Part shown: piece by piece, positions 6,851 through 14,026 of the stretch
Layout: every line of letters starts with the position of its first letter
How positions within the stretch are numbered: position 1 is the stretch's first letter
Source of the DNA: a bacterium UBA3734
Lineage (GTDB): Bacteria > Bacteroidota > Bacteroidia > Bacteroidales > Bacteroidaceae
Length of the DNA stretch: 39,946 bases
Direction of reading: 5' to 3'
NCBI GenBank assembly: GCA_002372575.1
Contig: DFHC01000102.1
Location: forward strand, 895 to 40,840
Made by a program: the position numbers and the translations under genes
The notes under the pieces: generated by a model
The model's input: the letters and a program-made list of their open reading frames with translations, nothing else
What the model was told of the DNA's origin: nothing
Database searches by the model: none

Positions 6851-6976
6851 ATTCCTTTGTTATTATCTCTTTCAATCCTTAATTTGACGTTTCTCTCGTC
6901 TGAAGGTTTATTGAATTTCTCTTATTTGTCATCTTTTTACCCCGTGCACGCACACACACGGAAGCGGAAAAGTCTG

Positions 6977-6984
6977 CAAAGATA
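6977..6984 (-). promoter_or_regulatory. -7 element (TATCTTTG) for the small-protein/fimbrillin unit
   Basis: CAAAGATA on the plus strand reads TATCTTTG on the minus strand, a perfect match to the Bacteroidetes -7 box TAnnTTTG. No TTTG is found at the ideal -33 distance, so confidence is moderate. The leader would be about 120 nt. Confidence 0.45.
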
Positions 6985-7139
6985 GTTGTTTTTTCCTTTA
7001 CAGGATAAATAGTATTGCTCAAATAGCCTTTATTTAAACATCTTTAACTTTTTCGGGGGGGGTAATTAACACTTATCTAACACGAAATTTTGCCCCATTC
7101 CAGTCGAAAAAAAAGAAAATTGCATTTTTTCCTAAAATA

Positions 7140-7173
7140 TTTGCAAGAATTTCGCGGAAACTTTGTATCTTTG
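7140..7173 (+). promoter_or_regulatory. Promoter of rocD (TTTG / TATCTTTG)
   Basis: TTTG at 7140-7143 and TATCTTTG at 7166-7173 match the Bacteroidetes vegetative promoter, with a 22-nt gap that is slightly longer than usual. Transcription would start near 7180, leaving a leader of about 55 nt before rocD. Confidence 0.7.
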
Positions 7174-7234
7174 TCGAAAATTTATTCAATTTTCTATCAA
7201 ACTATTACTAAACCTATTTTTCAAAACCTAAAAC

Positions 7235-8473
7235 ATGGCAACAAAACAAACTGCAACGGCCTCGAAAAGGCTCATGGCAATGGAAGAGAAGTACGGTGCA
7301 CACAACTACCACCCGCTTCCAGTCGTTCTCCACAAGGGAAAAGGCATCTACGTCTGGGACGTGGAAGGAAAGAAGTATTTCGACTTTCTTTCTTCGTATT
7401 CCGCAGTAAATCAGGGACATTGTCACCCGAAAATCGTGAAGGCACTGAAGGACCAGGCCAACGTACTGTGTCTGACCTCGCGCGCGTTCTACAGCGATGC
7501 TCTCTGCGAGTATGAAAAGTTCATGCACGACTTCTTCGGCTACGACCGCGTATTGCCGATGAACACAGGTGCCGAGGGCGTGGAAACGGCCCTGAAGCTG
7601 GCCCGCCGCTGGGGAGCCGTGAAAAAAGGCATTCCCAACGAGAAAATCAAGATTATCTGCTGCGGCGGCAACTTCCACGGTCGCACGGTGACGGTGATTA
7701 CCATGAGCGACGACCCGAGCTCCTACGCCGACTACGGCCCCCTGACGCCGGGCTTCATCCGCATTCCCTACAACGACCCGAAAGCGCTCGAGAAAGTGCT
7801 CAAGAAGGACGGCAAGGAAGTTTGCGCCTTCATCGCCGAGCCGATTCAGGGCGAGGCCGGCGTGTTCGTGCCCGACGAAGGCTACCTGAAGAAGTGCTAC
7901 GACCTCTGCAAGAAGCACAACGTGCTGTTCATTGCCGACGAGGTGCAGACGGGTATCGCCCGCACGGGAAAAATGCTCTGCTCGCAGCACGACGGCATCC
8001 GTCCCGACATCGTGATTCTGGGCAAGGCCCTCGGTGGCGGTGTGCTGCCCGTTTCAGCTTGTCTGGCCGACGATGACATCATGCTGAACATCAAACCGGG
8101 CGAGCACGGTTCCACGTTCGGCGGTTTCCCGCTCGCTGCGAAGGTGGCAATGGCCGCGCTGACGGTGGTGAAAGAGGAAAAACTCGTGCAGAACGCCGAG
8201 AAGATGGGTAAACTCTTCCGTGCGGAAATCAAGAAAATCAAGTCGCCGTTTATCGTGGAGGTGCGCGGACGCGGTCTGCTCAACGCCATCGTGACGAAGC
8301 CCATCGGCAAGAAGACGGCTTGGGACATCTGCCTGAAGATGCGCGACAACGGCCTGCTGGCCAAGCCCACGCACGACGACATCATCCGCTTCGCCCCGCC
8401 GCTCTGCATCAACGAAACGGAAATCAAGAAGGCCGTGGCCATCATCAAGAAGACCTTCGAGGAGATGGCTTGA
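7235..8473 (+). CDS. rocD: Ornithine--oxo-acid aminotransferase
   Basis: RocD moves the delta-amino group of ornithine to 2-oxoglutarate, giving glutamate-5-semialdehyde and glutamate, with PLP as cofactor. The 412-residue class-III aminotransferase has [19 protein letters not shown] near the N-terminus, [17 protein letters not shown] (cofactor phosphate region), [18 protein letters not shown] with Asp235 contacting the PLP pyridine nitrogen, and [15 protein letters not shown] with Lys264 as the Schiff-base lysine. The length is normal for the family. The semialdehyde product is the substrate of PruA, encoded at 12315, and ornithine is the product of the carbamoyltransferase at 9586 working in the catabolic direction. 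It has its own promoter and ends at a terminator shared with arcC. Confidence 0.95.
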   Translation: MATKQTATASKRLMAMEEKYGAHNYHPLPVVLHKGKGIYVWDVEGKKYFDFLSSYSAVNQGHCHPKIVKALKDQANVLCLTSRAFYSDALCEYEKFMHDFFGYDRVLPMNTGAEGVETALKLARRWGAVKKGIPNEKIKIICCGGNFHGRTVTVITMSDDPSSYADYGPLTPGFIRIPYNDPKALEKVLKKDGKEVCAFIAEPIQGEAGVFVPDEGYLKKCYDLCKKHNVLFIADEVQTGIARTGKMLCSQHDGIRPDIVILGKALGGGVLPVSACLADDDIMLNIKPGEHGSTFGGFPLAAKVAMAALTVVKEEKLVQNAEKMGKLFRAEIKKIKSPFIVEVRGRGLLNAIVTKPIGKKTAWDICLKMRDNGLLAKPTHDDIIRFAPPLCINETEIKKAVAIIKKTFEEMA

Positions 8474-8490
8474 AGACTGGAAACATGAAG

Positions 8491-8526
8491 AAAAAATCGG
8501 AACTTTCAGGAGTTCCGATTTTTTTG
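8491..8526. terminator. Bidirectional terminator between rocD and arcC
   Basis: AATCGGAACT (8495-8504) pairs with AGTTCCGATT (8511-8520) over 10 bp with a 6-nt loop. It is flanked by an A-run on the left and a T-run on the right, so it works for both converging genes. Confidence 0.9.
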
Positions 8527-8539
8527 ATGGATTCTGCGA

Positions 8540-9481
8540 TTACGCTTTCACGAGCATCGTGCCCGTTTTTCCTTGCAATGCCTCTTTCGCCTTTTCGAGC
8601 GAGGTGATGAGTGCGCGTCCGCCGTCGGTGTTTTCCACAAAACTGATGCACGACTCCACTTTCGGAAGCATGGAACCCGGAGCGAAATGGCCCTCGGCAA
8701 TGTACTGGCGAGCCTCGGCCAGCGTCATCTGGTCGAGATTCTTCTGGTCGGGCTTGTTGAAGTTGATGGCCACCTTTTCGACGGCCGTCAGAATGACGAG
8801 CATATCGGCCTTCAGGTCGAGCGCGAGCTTCGCACTGGCGCGGTCCTTGTCGATGACGGCTGCCACGCCCTCATAGTCGCCGGCGGCCTTCTCCATGACG
8901 GGAATGCCACCGCCGCCAACGGTGATGACGACATTGTGCATGTCCACCAGCTGCTCCACGACGGGCAGTTCCACGATTTTCGCGGGAATGGGCGAGGGAA
9001 CCACGCGGCGATAGCCACGACCGGCATCCTCGACGAAGGTGTAGCCCGTTTCAGCGGCGATGCGCTCGGCATCTTCCTTCGAGTAGAACATTCCGACGGG
9101 CTTCGTGGGATGCTGGAAGGCTGCGTCGTTCGGATCGACAACCACCTGCGTGACGATGGCCGCACAGGGTTTGTTGATGCCACGGGCGGCGAGTTCGCGC
9201 TGCACGGCCTGCTGCAGGTGATAACCAATGTAGCCCTGCGTCATGGCGCCACACTCGGGGAAAGGCATTGCGGGCGTCTTTCCGTCGTTGTTGTGGGCGT
9301 ATTCAAACGCGAGGTTCACCATGCCCACCTGCGGGCCGTTTCCATGGCCGATGACCACGTCGTAGCCCTCTTCCACGAGGTCCACGATAGTAGCTGCTGT
9401 ATTCTTAACGAGTTCCAATTGCTCTTTCGGATTGTTTCCGAGGGCGTTGCCTCCAAGAGCTATTACAAGACGTTTGTTCAT
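8540..9481 (-). CDS. arcC: Carbamate kinase
   Basis: Carbamate kinase converts carbamoyl phosphate and ADP to ATP, ammonia and bicarbonate, the energy-yielding step of citrulline or arginine fermentation. The 313-residue product shows the amino-acid-kinase-fold motifs IALGGNALG (residues 6-14), VIGHGNGPQVG, PECGAMTQGYIGYHLQQ, ITVGGGGIPV and VIDKDRASAKLA. The start at 9481 gives the normal N-terminus MNKRLVIALGGNALG; an open frame continues upstream but translates the hairpin region and is not conserved-looking. It lies downstream of arcB on the same strand, separated by 104 nt containing a possible terminator, so the amount of ArcC may be set by read-through. Confidence 0.95.
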   Translation of the reverse strand: MNKRLVIALGGNALGNNPKEQLELVKNTAATIVDLVEEGYDVVIGHGNGPQVGMVNLAFEYAHNNDGKTPAMPFPECGAMTQGYIGYHLQQAVQRELAARGINKPCAAIVTQVVVDPNDAAFQHPTKPVGMFYSKEDAERIAAETGYTFVEDAGRGYRRVVPSPIPAKIVELPVVEQLVDMHNVVITVGGGGIPVMEKAAGDYEGVAAVIDKDRASAKLALDLKADMLVILTAVEKVAINFNKPDQKNLDQMTLAEARQYIAEGHFAPGSMLPKVESCISFVENTDGGRALITSLEKAKEALQGKTGTMLVKA

Positions 9482-9531
9482 TTTGCGATTTGACAATTTT
9501 ACGATTTGACAATTATGCCGAAAAAAGGAAA

Positions 9532-9565
9532 AGGAGTCAGCCAAATTTGCTGTTGGCCAACTCCT
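9532..9565 (-). terminator. Intergenic hairpin between arcB and arcC
   Basis: On the minus strand AGGAGT and ACTCCT, with inner GCCAA/TTGGC pairs, form a stem followed by TTTTCCTTTTTTC. It looks like an intrinsic terminator or partial terminator after arcB. The neighbouring CGATTTGACAATT is present twice (9486-9512). Confidence 0.6.
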
Positions 9566-9585
9566 CGTTACCTTTGGCAAATCAT

Positions 9586-10578
9586 TTATTTTAACGTCGC
9601 GTACATCACGGCTTTAATCGTGTGCATTCGGTTTTCAGCCTCATCAAACACCTTCGACTGCTTCGAGCGGAACACCTTGTCGGTGACTTCCATTTCCTTC
9701 AGGCCGAACTTCTTGTAGATGTCCTTGCCGATGGTGGTCTCCAGGTCGTGGAACGACGGCAGGCAGTGCAGGAAGATGGCGTTCGGGTTGGCATTCTTCA
9801 TCACGGCGTCGTTCACCTGATAGGGCTTCAGCAGCTTGATGCGCTTTTCCCAGATGTCGTCGGGCTCACCCATCGACACCCAGATGTCGGTGTAAATCAC
9901 GTCGGCGTTCTTCGTGCCCTTCTTCACGTCGTCGGTGAGCGTGATGGTGCATCCGTTTTCCTTGGCAATCTTCTTGCAGGTATCGACAAGGCTCTTCTCG
10001 GGCATGTTGGCCTTCGGGCCGCAAGCCACGAAGTTGATGCCGAGCTTGGCCGATACAACCATCAGCGAGTTGGCCACGTTGTTGCGGGCGTCGCCCATGA
10101 ACACGAGCGTGAGGCCTTTGTAGTAACCGAAGTTCTCTTGGATGGTGAGCACGTCGGCCAGCATCTGCGTGGGATGGAAGTCGGTGGTGAGGCCGTTCCA
10201 CACGGGCACACCTGCGTGCTTTGCAAGGTCTTCCACGATTTGCTGGTCGAAGCCGCGGTATTCGATGCCGTCGTACATGCGTCCGAGCACCTTGGCCGTG
10301 TCTTCGAGCGACTCTTTCTTACCCATCTGCGAGGAACCCGGGTCGAGGTACGTGACACCCATTCCGAGGTCGTTGCCGGCCACTTCAAACGAGCAGCGCG
10401 TGCGCGTGGAGGTCTTTTCGAACAACAGCACGATGTTCTTACCTGCGAGATACTTGTGAGGCGTGTTTGTACGCTTCAGGTTTTTGAAATCCTTAGAGAG
10501 CTCCAGCAGATACTGAATCTCTTCGGTGGAGAAGTCGAGCAATTTCAAGAAACTTCTCCCTGACAAACTTTTTGGCAT
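9586..10578 (-). CDS. arcB: Ornithine carbamoyltransferase, catabolic ArcB-like
   Basis: The 330-residue enzyme exchanges carbamoyl between ornithine and citrulline. The carbamoyl-phosphate motif STRTR is at residues 57-61 ([15 protein letters not shown]), followed by [26 protein letters not shown], the ornithine-binding region DIWVSMGEP and [10 protein letters not shown]. True SMGE and HCLP-FHD motifs mark an ornithine carbamoyltransferase, unlike the N-succinylornithine carbamoyltransferase that Bacteroides uses for arginine biosynthesis, which lacks this pattern. With arcC next to it, the likely direction is citrulline plus phosphate to ornithine plus carbamoyl phosphate. No arginine deiminase gene lies in the window, so citrulline would have to come from elsewhere. 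The gene follows pyrI by 52 nt on the same strand. Confidence 0.9.
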   Translation of the reverse strand: MPKSLSGRSFLKLLDFSTEEIQYLLELSKDFKNLKRTNTPHKYLAGKNIVLLFEKTSTRTRCSFEVAGNDLGMGVTYLDPGSSQMGKKESLEDTAKVLGRMYDGIEYRGFDQQIVEDLAKHAGVPVWNGLTTDFHPTQMLADVLTIQENFGYYKGLTLVFMGDARNNVANSLMVVSAKLGINFVACGPKANMPEKSLVDTCKKIAKENGCTITLTDDVKKGTKNADVIYTDIWVSMGEPDDIWEKRIKLLKPYQVNDAVMKNANPNAIFLHCLPSFHDLETTIGKDIYKKFGLKEMEVTDKVFRSKQSKVFDEAENRMHTIKAVMYATLK

Positions 10579-10630
10579 AGTTTTTTAATAAAAAGTTTAG
10601 GTTAGTAATAAAAGTGAATTAGATAAATAG

Positions 10631-11092
10631 TTATTTCAGGCTGATTTGGTCGTGGGCCACGAGTCGCTCGCAGTAGTGGCAGCGCAGCGTGGTGGTGGCG
10701 CGGTCGATGACGTGGAAGTGCGTGCGCATGGGCTCATTGTTGCTGATGCACTTGGGGTTGTTGCACTTTACGATGTCGATGAGGTTTTCGGGCAGCACCA
10801 CGGAATGCTTGTTCACCACCTCGTAGTCGCGAATGATGTTGATGACGGCATTCGGCGCGATGACGGCGATGCGGTTGAGCGTTTCCTCGGGCAGCTCCAC
10901 GTCGGCAATCTTGATGAAGCCTTTCTTTCCCATGCTGCCGCTGTCGAAGTTATTGCCGATGGTGACGTTGTTTTCCATCTTCTCGATACCCAGCAGGTTC
11001 ACCACCTTGAAGAGCGATGCGCAGGGAATATGGTCGATGACGATGCCGTTCTTCAGTGCTGCAACGGCCATTTCTTTCTTATTGCTGTTCAT
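10631..11092 (-). CDS. pyrI: Aspartate carbamoyltransferase regulatory subunit
   Basis: PyrI binds nucleotide effectors and holds PyrB trimers together in the ATCase holoenzyme. The N-terminal allosteric domain has VAALKNGIVIDHIP and NVTIGNNFDSGSMGKKGFIKI. The C-terminal zinc domain has CNNPKC and CHYC, four Cys that bind one zinc ion and contact PyrB. The start at 11092 (MNSNKKEMAVAALKNG) fits the family N-terminus, giving 153 residues; an ATG at 11125 would add 11 Lys-rich residues and cannot be excluded. The gene follows pyrB on the same strand; the gap contains a palindromic repeat (11143-11177). Confidence 0.93.
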   Translation of the reverse strand: MNSNKKEMAVAALKNGIVIDHIPCASLFKVVNLLGIEKMENNVTIGNNFDSGSMGKKGFIKIADVELPEETLNRIAVIAPNAVINIIRDYEVVNKHSVVLPENLIDIVKCNNPKCISNNEPMRTHFHVIDRATTTLRCHYCERLVAHDQISLK

Positions 11093-11142
11093 TTTTTTCT
11101 TGTTAATCGTTTTAATTTGTGTCATTTCTCCATTTTCCTGTT

Positions 11143-11177
11143 CCCTCCCTGTTTGGGGAGGGGTTAGGGGAGAGGCT
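11143..11177. repeat. C/G-rich palindromic repeat between pyrB and pyrI
   Basis: CCCTCCC and GGGGAGGGG form a small hairpin followed by TTAGGGGAGAGGCT. The tail and layout match 762-800 inside the WbqC gene, about 10 kb away. Here it sits in the mRNA between the two ATCase subunit genes. Confidence 0.7.
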
Positions 11178-11179
11178 TT

Positions 11180-12088
11180 TTAGATTCCCAGTGCACGGCA
11201 GATGAGTGCCTGGCGGGTGTAGAGGCCGTTGCGAGCCTGCTCGAAGTAGTAGGCCTGCGGCGTATCGTCAACATCTTGTGCAATCTCGGTGACGCGGGGC
11301 AGCGGGTGCAGCACGCGCATGTTGGGCTTGCAACCCGTGAGCATGCTGGCCGTAAGCGTATAGACATTCTTCACGCGCTCGTACTCCATCAAGTCGCTGA
11401 AGCGCTCGCGCTGTACGCGCGTCATGTAGAGAATGTCGGTCTGATTGATGATGTCTTCGTTGAATTCGGTCGTTTCCTCGTAGTCGATTCCCCACTGCTT
11501 GCAGTATTGCTTGTACTGCTCGGGCATACGCAACTCGTTGCAAGCCACGAACTTGAAGCGCGGGTTGAAATGATGCATGGCCTCCAGGAGCGAGTGCACC
11601 GTGCGACCGTATTTCAGGTCGCCCACCATCGTGATGGTGAGGTTTTCGAGCGTGCCCTGCGTCTGGTAGATGGTGTAGAGGTCGAGCATGGTCTGCGTGG
11701 GGTGCTGGTTGCTTCCATCTCCGGCGTTGATGATGGGAACGCTTGAGATTTCGCTGGCGTAGCGGGCGGCACCTTCCAAGGGATGACGCATCACGATCAG
11801 GTCGGCATAGTTGGCCACCATAACGATGGTGTCTTTGAGAGTTTCGCCTTTCGATTGGCTGCTTGTGCTGGCATCGCTAAATCCGATGACGCGACCGCCG
11901 AGGCGGTTGACAGCCGTCTCAAAACTGAGGCGTGTGCGTGTCGAAGGTTCAAAGAACAGCGAACCCACCACCTTGCCTTCGAGAATGCGCTGGTTGGGGT
12001 TCTGTTCAAACTCTTTTGCCCGTCGCAGCAGCGACAGGGTCTCTTCCTTGGTCAGGTCTGAGATGGAAATCAAACTACGATTTTGCAT
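11180..12088 (-). CDS. pyrB: Aspartate carbamoyltransferase catalytic subunit
   Basis: PyrB condenses carbamoyl phosphate with aspartate, the first committed step of pyrimidine synthesis. The 302-residue chain carries [13 protein letters not shown] (carbamoyl-phosphate site, residues 49-53), [12 protein letters not shown] (the 80s loop with Ser and Lys that reach into the neighbouring subunit), [39 protein letters not shown] and [11 protein letters not shown]. Length and motifs are normal for the class that forms a complex with PyrI, which is encoded directly downstream. It leads a run of same-strand genes using carbamoyl phosphate (pyrB, pyrI, arcB, arcC). Confidence 0.96.
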   Translation of the reverse strand: MQNRSLISISDLTKEETLSLLRRAKEFEQNPNQRILEGKVVGSLFFEPSTRTRLSFETAVNRLGGRVIGFSDASTSSQSKGETLKDTIVMVANYADLIVMRHPLEGAARYASEISSVPIINAGDGSNQHPTQTMLDLYTIYQTQGTLENLTITMVGDLKYGRTVHSLLEAMHHFNPRFKFVACNELRMPEQYKQYCKQWGIDYEETTEFNEDIINQTDILYMTRVQRERFSDLMEYERVKNVYTLTASMLTGCKPNMRVLHPLPRVTEIAQDVDDTPQAYYFEQARNGLYTRQALICRALGI

Positions 12089-12166
12089 ACATTAATTTTT
12101 GTAAAAAATTTAGAAAAAATAGTGTTGAAAACGTTTCGTTTTGTTGACTTTCAATTTTTTCGACCG

Positions 12167-12174
12167 CAAAATTA
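12167..12174 (-). promoter_or_regulatory. -7 element (TAATTTTG) upstream of pyrB
   Basis: CAAAATTA on the plus strand reads TAATTTTG on the minus strand, matching TAnnTTTG. No well-spaced -33 TTTG was seen. The leader to pyrB would be about 70 nt. Confidence 0.45.
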
Positions 12175-12267
12175 CACATATTTTACTTTTCCGTCGCATT
12201 TAGTATCAAAAAAAAAGTTAAACACAAAAAAAATGTCATTTCTTGCTGTTTTTTGCGCTTTTTATTG

Positions 12268-12275
12268 TAAATTTG
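12268..12275 (+). promoter_or_regulatory. -7 element (TAAATTTG) upstream of pruA
   Basis: TAAATTTG fits the Bacteroidetes -7 box about 40 nt before the pruA start. The nearest TTTG (12252) is too close to be a normal -33 box; CTTGC at 12242 is a weaker candidate at about the right distance. Confidence 0.45.
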
Positions 12276-12314
12276 CAAATTATTTTCATTAATTACTTCT
12301 AACCTATCACATTT

Positions 12315-13940
12315 ATGAACAATTCGTTGATTACATTCCCCGTGCCGGCCAACGAACCGGTGAAGGCCTATCTGGCAGGTTCGCCAGAGCGCGTGGCTCT
12401 CGAAAAGGAGCTGGAACGCCAGAGCAAACTCGTTGTTGACATTCCCATCATCATCGGTGGAAAGGAAATCCGCACCGGCGACACTGGCCAGGTGACCTGT
12501 CCGCACGACCACAAACACGTGCTCGCCACTTACCACAAGGTGGGCAAAAAGGAAGTGAAAATGGCCGTAGAGGCCGCCATGGAGGCTTGGAAAGAGTGGA
12601 GCCAGACGCCGTGGACAACGCGCGCTGCCATCGTGATAAAGATGGCCGAGCTGCTTGCCACGAAATATCGCCCCATTCTCAACGCCGCCACGATGCTCGG
12701 ACAGAGCAAGAACATCTATCAGGCTGAAATCGACTCGGCCTGCGAAACCATCGACTTCTTCCGCTACAACGTGCACTACGCAGCGAAAATCTATGCGATG
12801 CAGCCCAAAGACGGCGTGGGACAGATTAACCACACCGAGTATCGCCCGCTTGAGGGCTTCGTGCTCGCCGTGACGCCGTTCAACTTCACGTCGATTGCCT
12901 CGAACCTCTGCATGACGCCCGTCTTGATGGGCAACGTGGCGCTGTGGAAGCCCTCTACGACGGCGCTGCTCTCGAACTACTACCTGATGCAGCTCTACAA
13001 AGAGGCTGGACTGCCCGACGGCGTGGTGAACTTCCTGCCCGGTAGCGGTGCGCTCATCGGCGAGGTGGCCACCCAGTCGAAGCATTTCGCCGGCATCCAC
13101 TTCACGGGTTCCACCGACACGTTCAACGCGCTGTGGCGTCAGGCTGGCGAGAACCTCGGCAAGTACGTCAGCTACCCGCGCCTCGTGGGCGAAACCGGCG
13201 GCAAGGACTTCATTTTCGTGCATCCCTCTGCCGACCCGAAGGCCGTGGCCACGGCTGCTTTCTGCGGCGCGTTTGAGTTCCAGGGCCAGAAATGTTCGGC
13301 AGCTTCGCGTATGTACATTCCGAAGAGCCTCTGGAAAGACGTGCTGGCCGACATCAAGAAGATGGCGAAAGAGGTGAAAATGGGCGACGTGATGGACGCC
13401 AAAAACTTCATCAATGCCGTCATCGACGAGGCTTCGTTCAAAAAGTGCAAGTCGTACATCGACTTCGCCGGGAAGGCCAAAGACGCGAAAATCGTCTTGG
13501 GCGGCAAGTGCGACAAGAAGAAGGGCTGGTTCGTGGAGCCGACCGTCATCGAGACCACCAATCCGCACTTCAAGTCGATGGAAGAGGAGATTTTCGGCCC
13601 GATTCTCACCGTCTATCCCTACGACGACAAGAAGGTGGAGGAAACCGTCGAGCTCTGCAACACGACCTCGCCCTACGGGCTCACGGGCGCCGTGTTCGGT
13701 CGCGACCGCCTGGCCGTGGAGAAGATTACCTGTCAGCTGCGCTATGCTGCCGGCAATTTCTACATCAACGACAAGCCGACCGGCGCCGTGGTGGGTATGC
13801 AGCCCTTCGGCGGCGCTCGCGCCAGCGGTACGAACGACAAGGCCGGTGGCGAGTTCAACCTGATTCGCTGGATGGTTCCGCGCGTCATCAAGGAAACGCT
13901 CGTCTCGCCGACCGATTATCGCTACACGTACATGAAATAA
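12315..13940 (+). CDS. pruA: 1-pyrroline-5-carboxylate (glutamate semialdehyde) dehydrogenase
   Basis: PruA oxidises glutamate-5-semialdehyde, in equilibrium with pyrroline-5-carboxylate, to glutamate with NAD+. The 541-residue product is a single-domain aldehyde dehydrogenase of the ALDH4 type, with no proline dehydrogenase fused. It has TPFNFTSIASNLCMTPVLMGN (NAD-binding fold), FTGSTDTFNALW, GETGGKDFIFVH with general-base Glu293, FQGQKCSAASR with nucleophile Cys327, and EEIFGPILTVYPYDD. The C-terminal MQPFGGARASGTNDKAGG is typical. It completes the ornithine pathway begun by rocD. No proline dehydrogenase gene is in the window, so a role in ornithine use is the better-supported link here. 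Confidence 0.95.
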   Translation: MNNSLITFPVPANEPVKAYLAGSPERVALEKELERQSKLVVDIPIIIGGKEIRTGDTGQVTCPHDHKHVLATYHKVGKKEVKMAVEAAMEAWKEWSQTPWTTRAAIVIKMAELLATKYRPILNAATMLGQSKNIYQAEIDSACETIDFFRYNVHYAAKIYAMQPKDGVGQINHTEYRPLEGFVLAVTPFNFTSIASNLCMTPVLMGNVALWKPSTTALLSNYYLMQLYKEAGLPDGVVNFLPGSGALIGEVATQSKHFAGIHFTGSTDTFNALWRQAGENLGKYVSYPRLVGETGGKDFIFVHPSADPKAVATAAFCGAFEFQGQKCSAASRMYIPKSLWKDVLADIKKMAKEVKMGDVMDAKNFINAVIDEASFKKCKSYIDFAGKAKDAKIVLGGKCDKKKGWFVEPTVIETTNPHFKSMEEEIFGPILTVYPYDDKKVEETVELCNTTSPYGLTGAVFGRDRLAVEKITCQLRYAAGNFYINDKPTGAVVGMQPFGGARASGTNDKAGGEFNLIRWMVPRVIKETLVSPTDYRYTYMK

Positions 13941-13971
13941 CGAGGAGCGAGGAAATCCTCCCCACAAAGAA

Positions 13972-14002
13972 AACCCCGAAGGTCATACTGACTTTCGGGG
14001 TT
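13972..14002. terminator. Bidirectional terminator between pruA and the SusC/D operon
   Basis: AACCCCGAA pairs with TTCGGGGTT and the stem continues through a G-T pair into GTCA/TGAC with a TAC loop. On the minus strand it is followed by TTTTCTTTG, so it is best suited to end the long leftward operon. Confidence 0.85.
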
Positions 14003-14026
14003 CTACGTTCATATTGTTCCGGGAAC

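Larger units (their letters stand above)
6851..7234. other. Divergent intergenic region of 384 bp
   Basis: This gap separates the fimbrillin pair (leftward) from rocD (rightward). It holds a promoter element for each direction (6977-6984 and 7140-7173). Between them is AT-rich sequence with one run of eight or more G near 7055-7063. No coding frame or stable hairpin was seen. Confidence 0.6.

Noticed and set aside
9482..9580. N-terminal extension of carbamate kinase
   Set aside because: The extra 33 codons translate the intergenic hairpin and duplicated CGATTTGACAATT sequence; the family starts at the ATG at 9481.
12183..13967. 594-codon minus-strand frame opposite pruA
   Set aside because: PruA on the plus strand has its full set of catalytic motifs. 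The opposite frame has composition expected from a GC-rich gene read backwards (His/Arg/Val-rich) and no domains.
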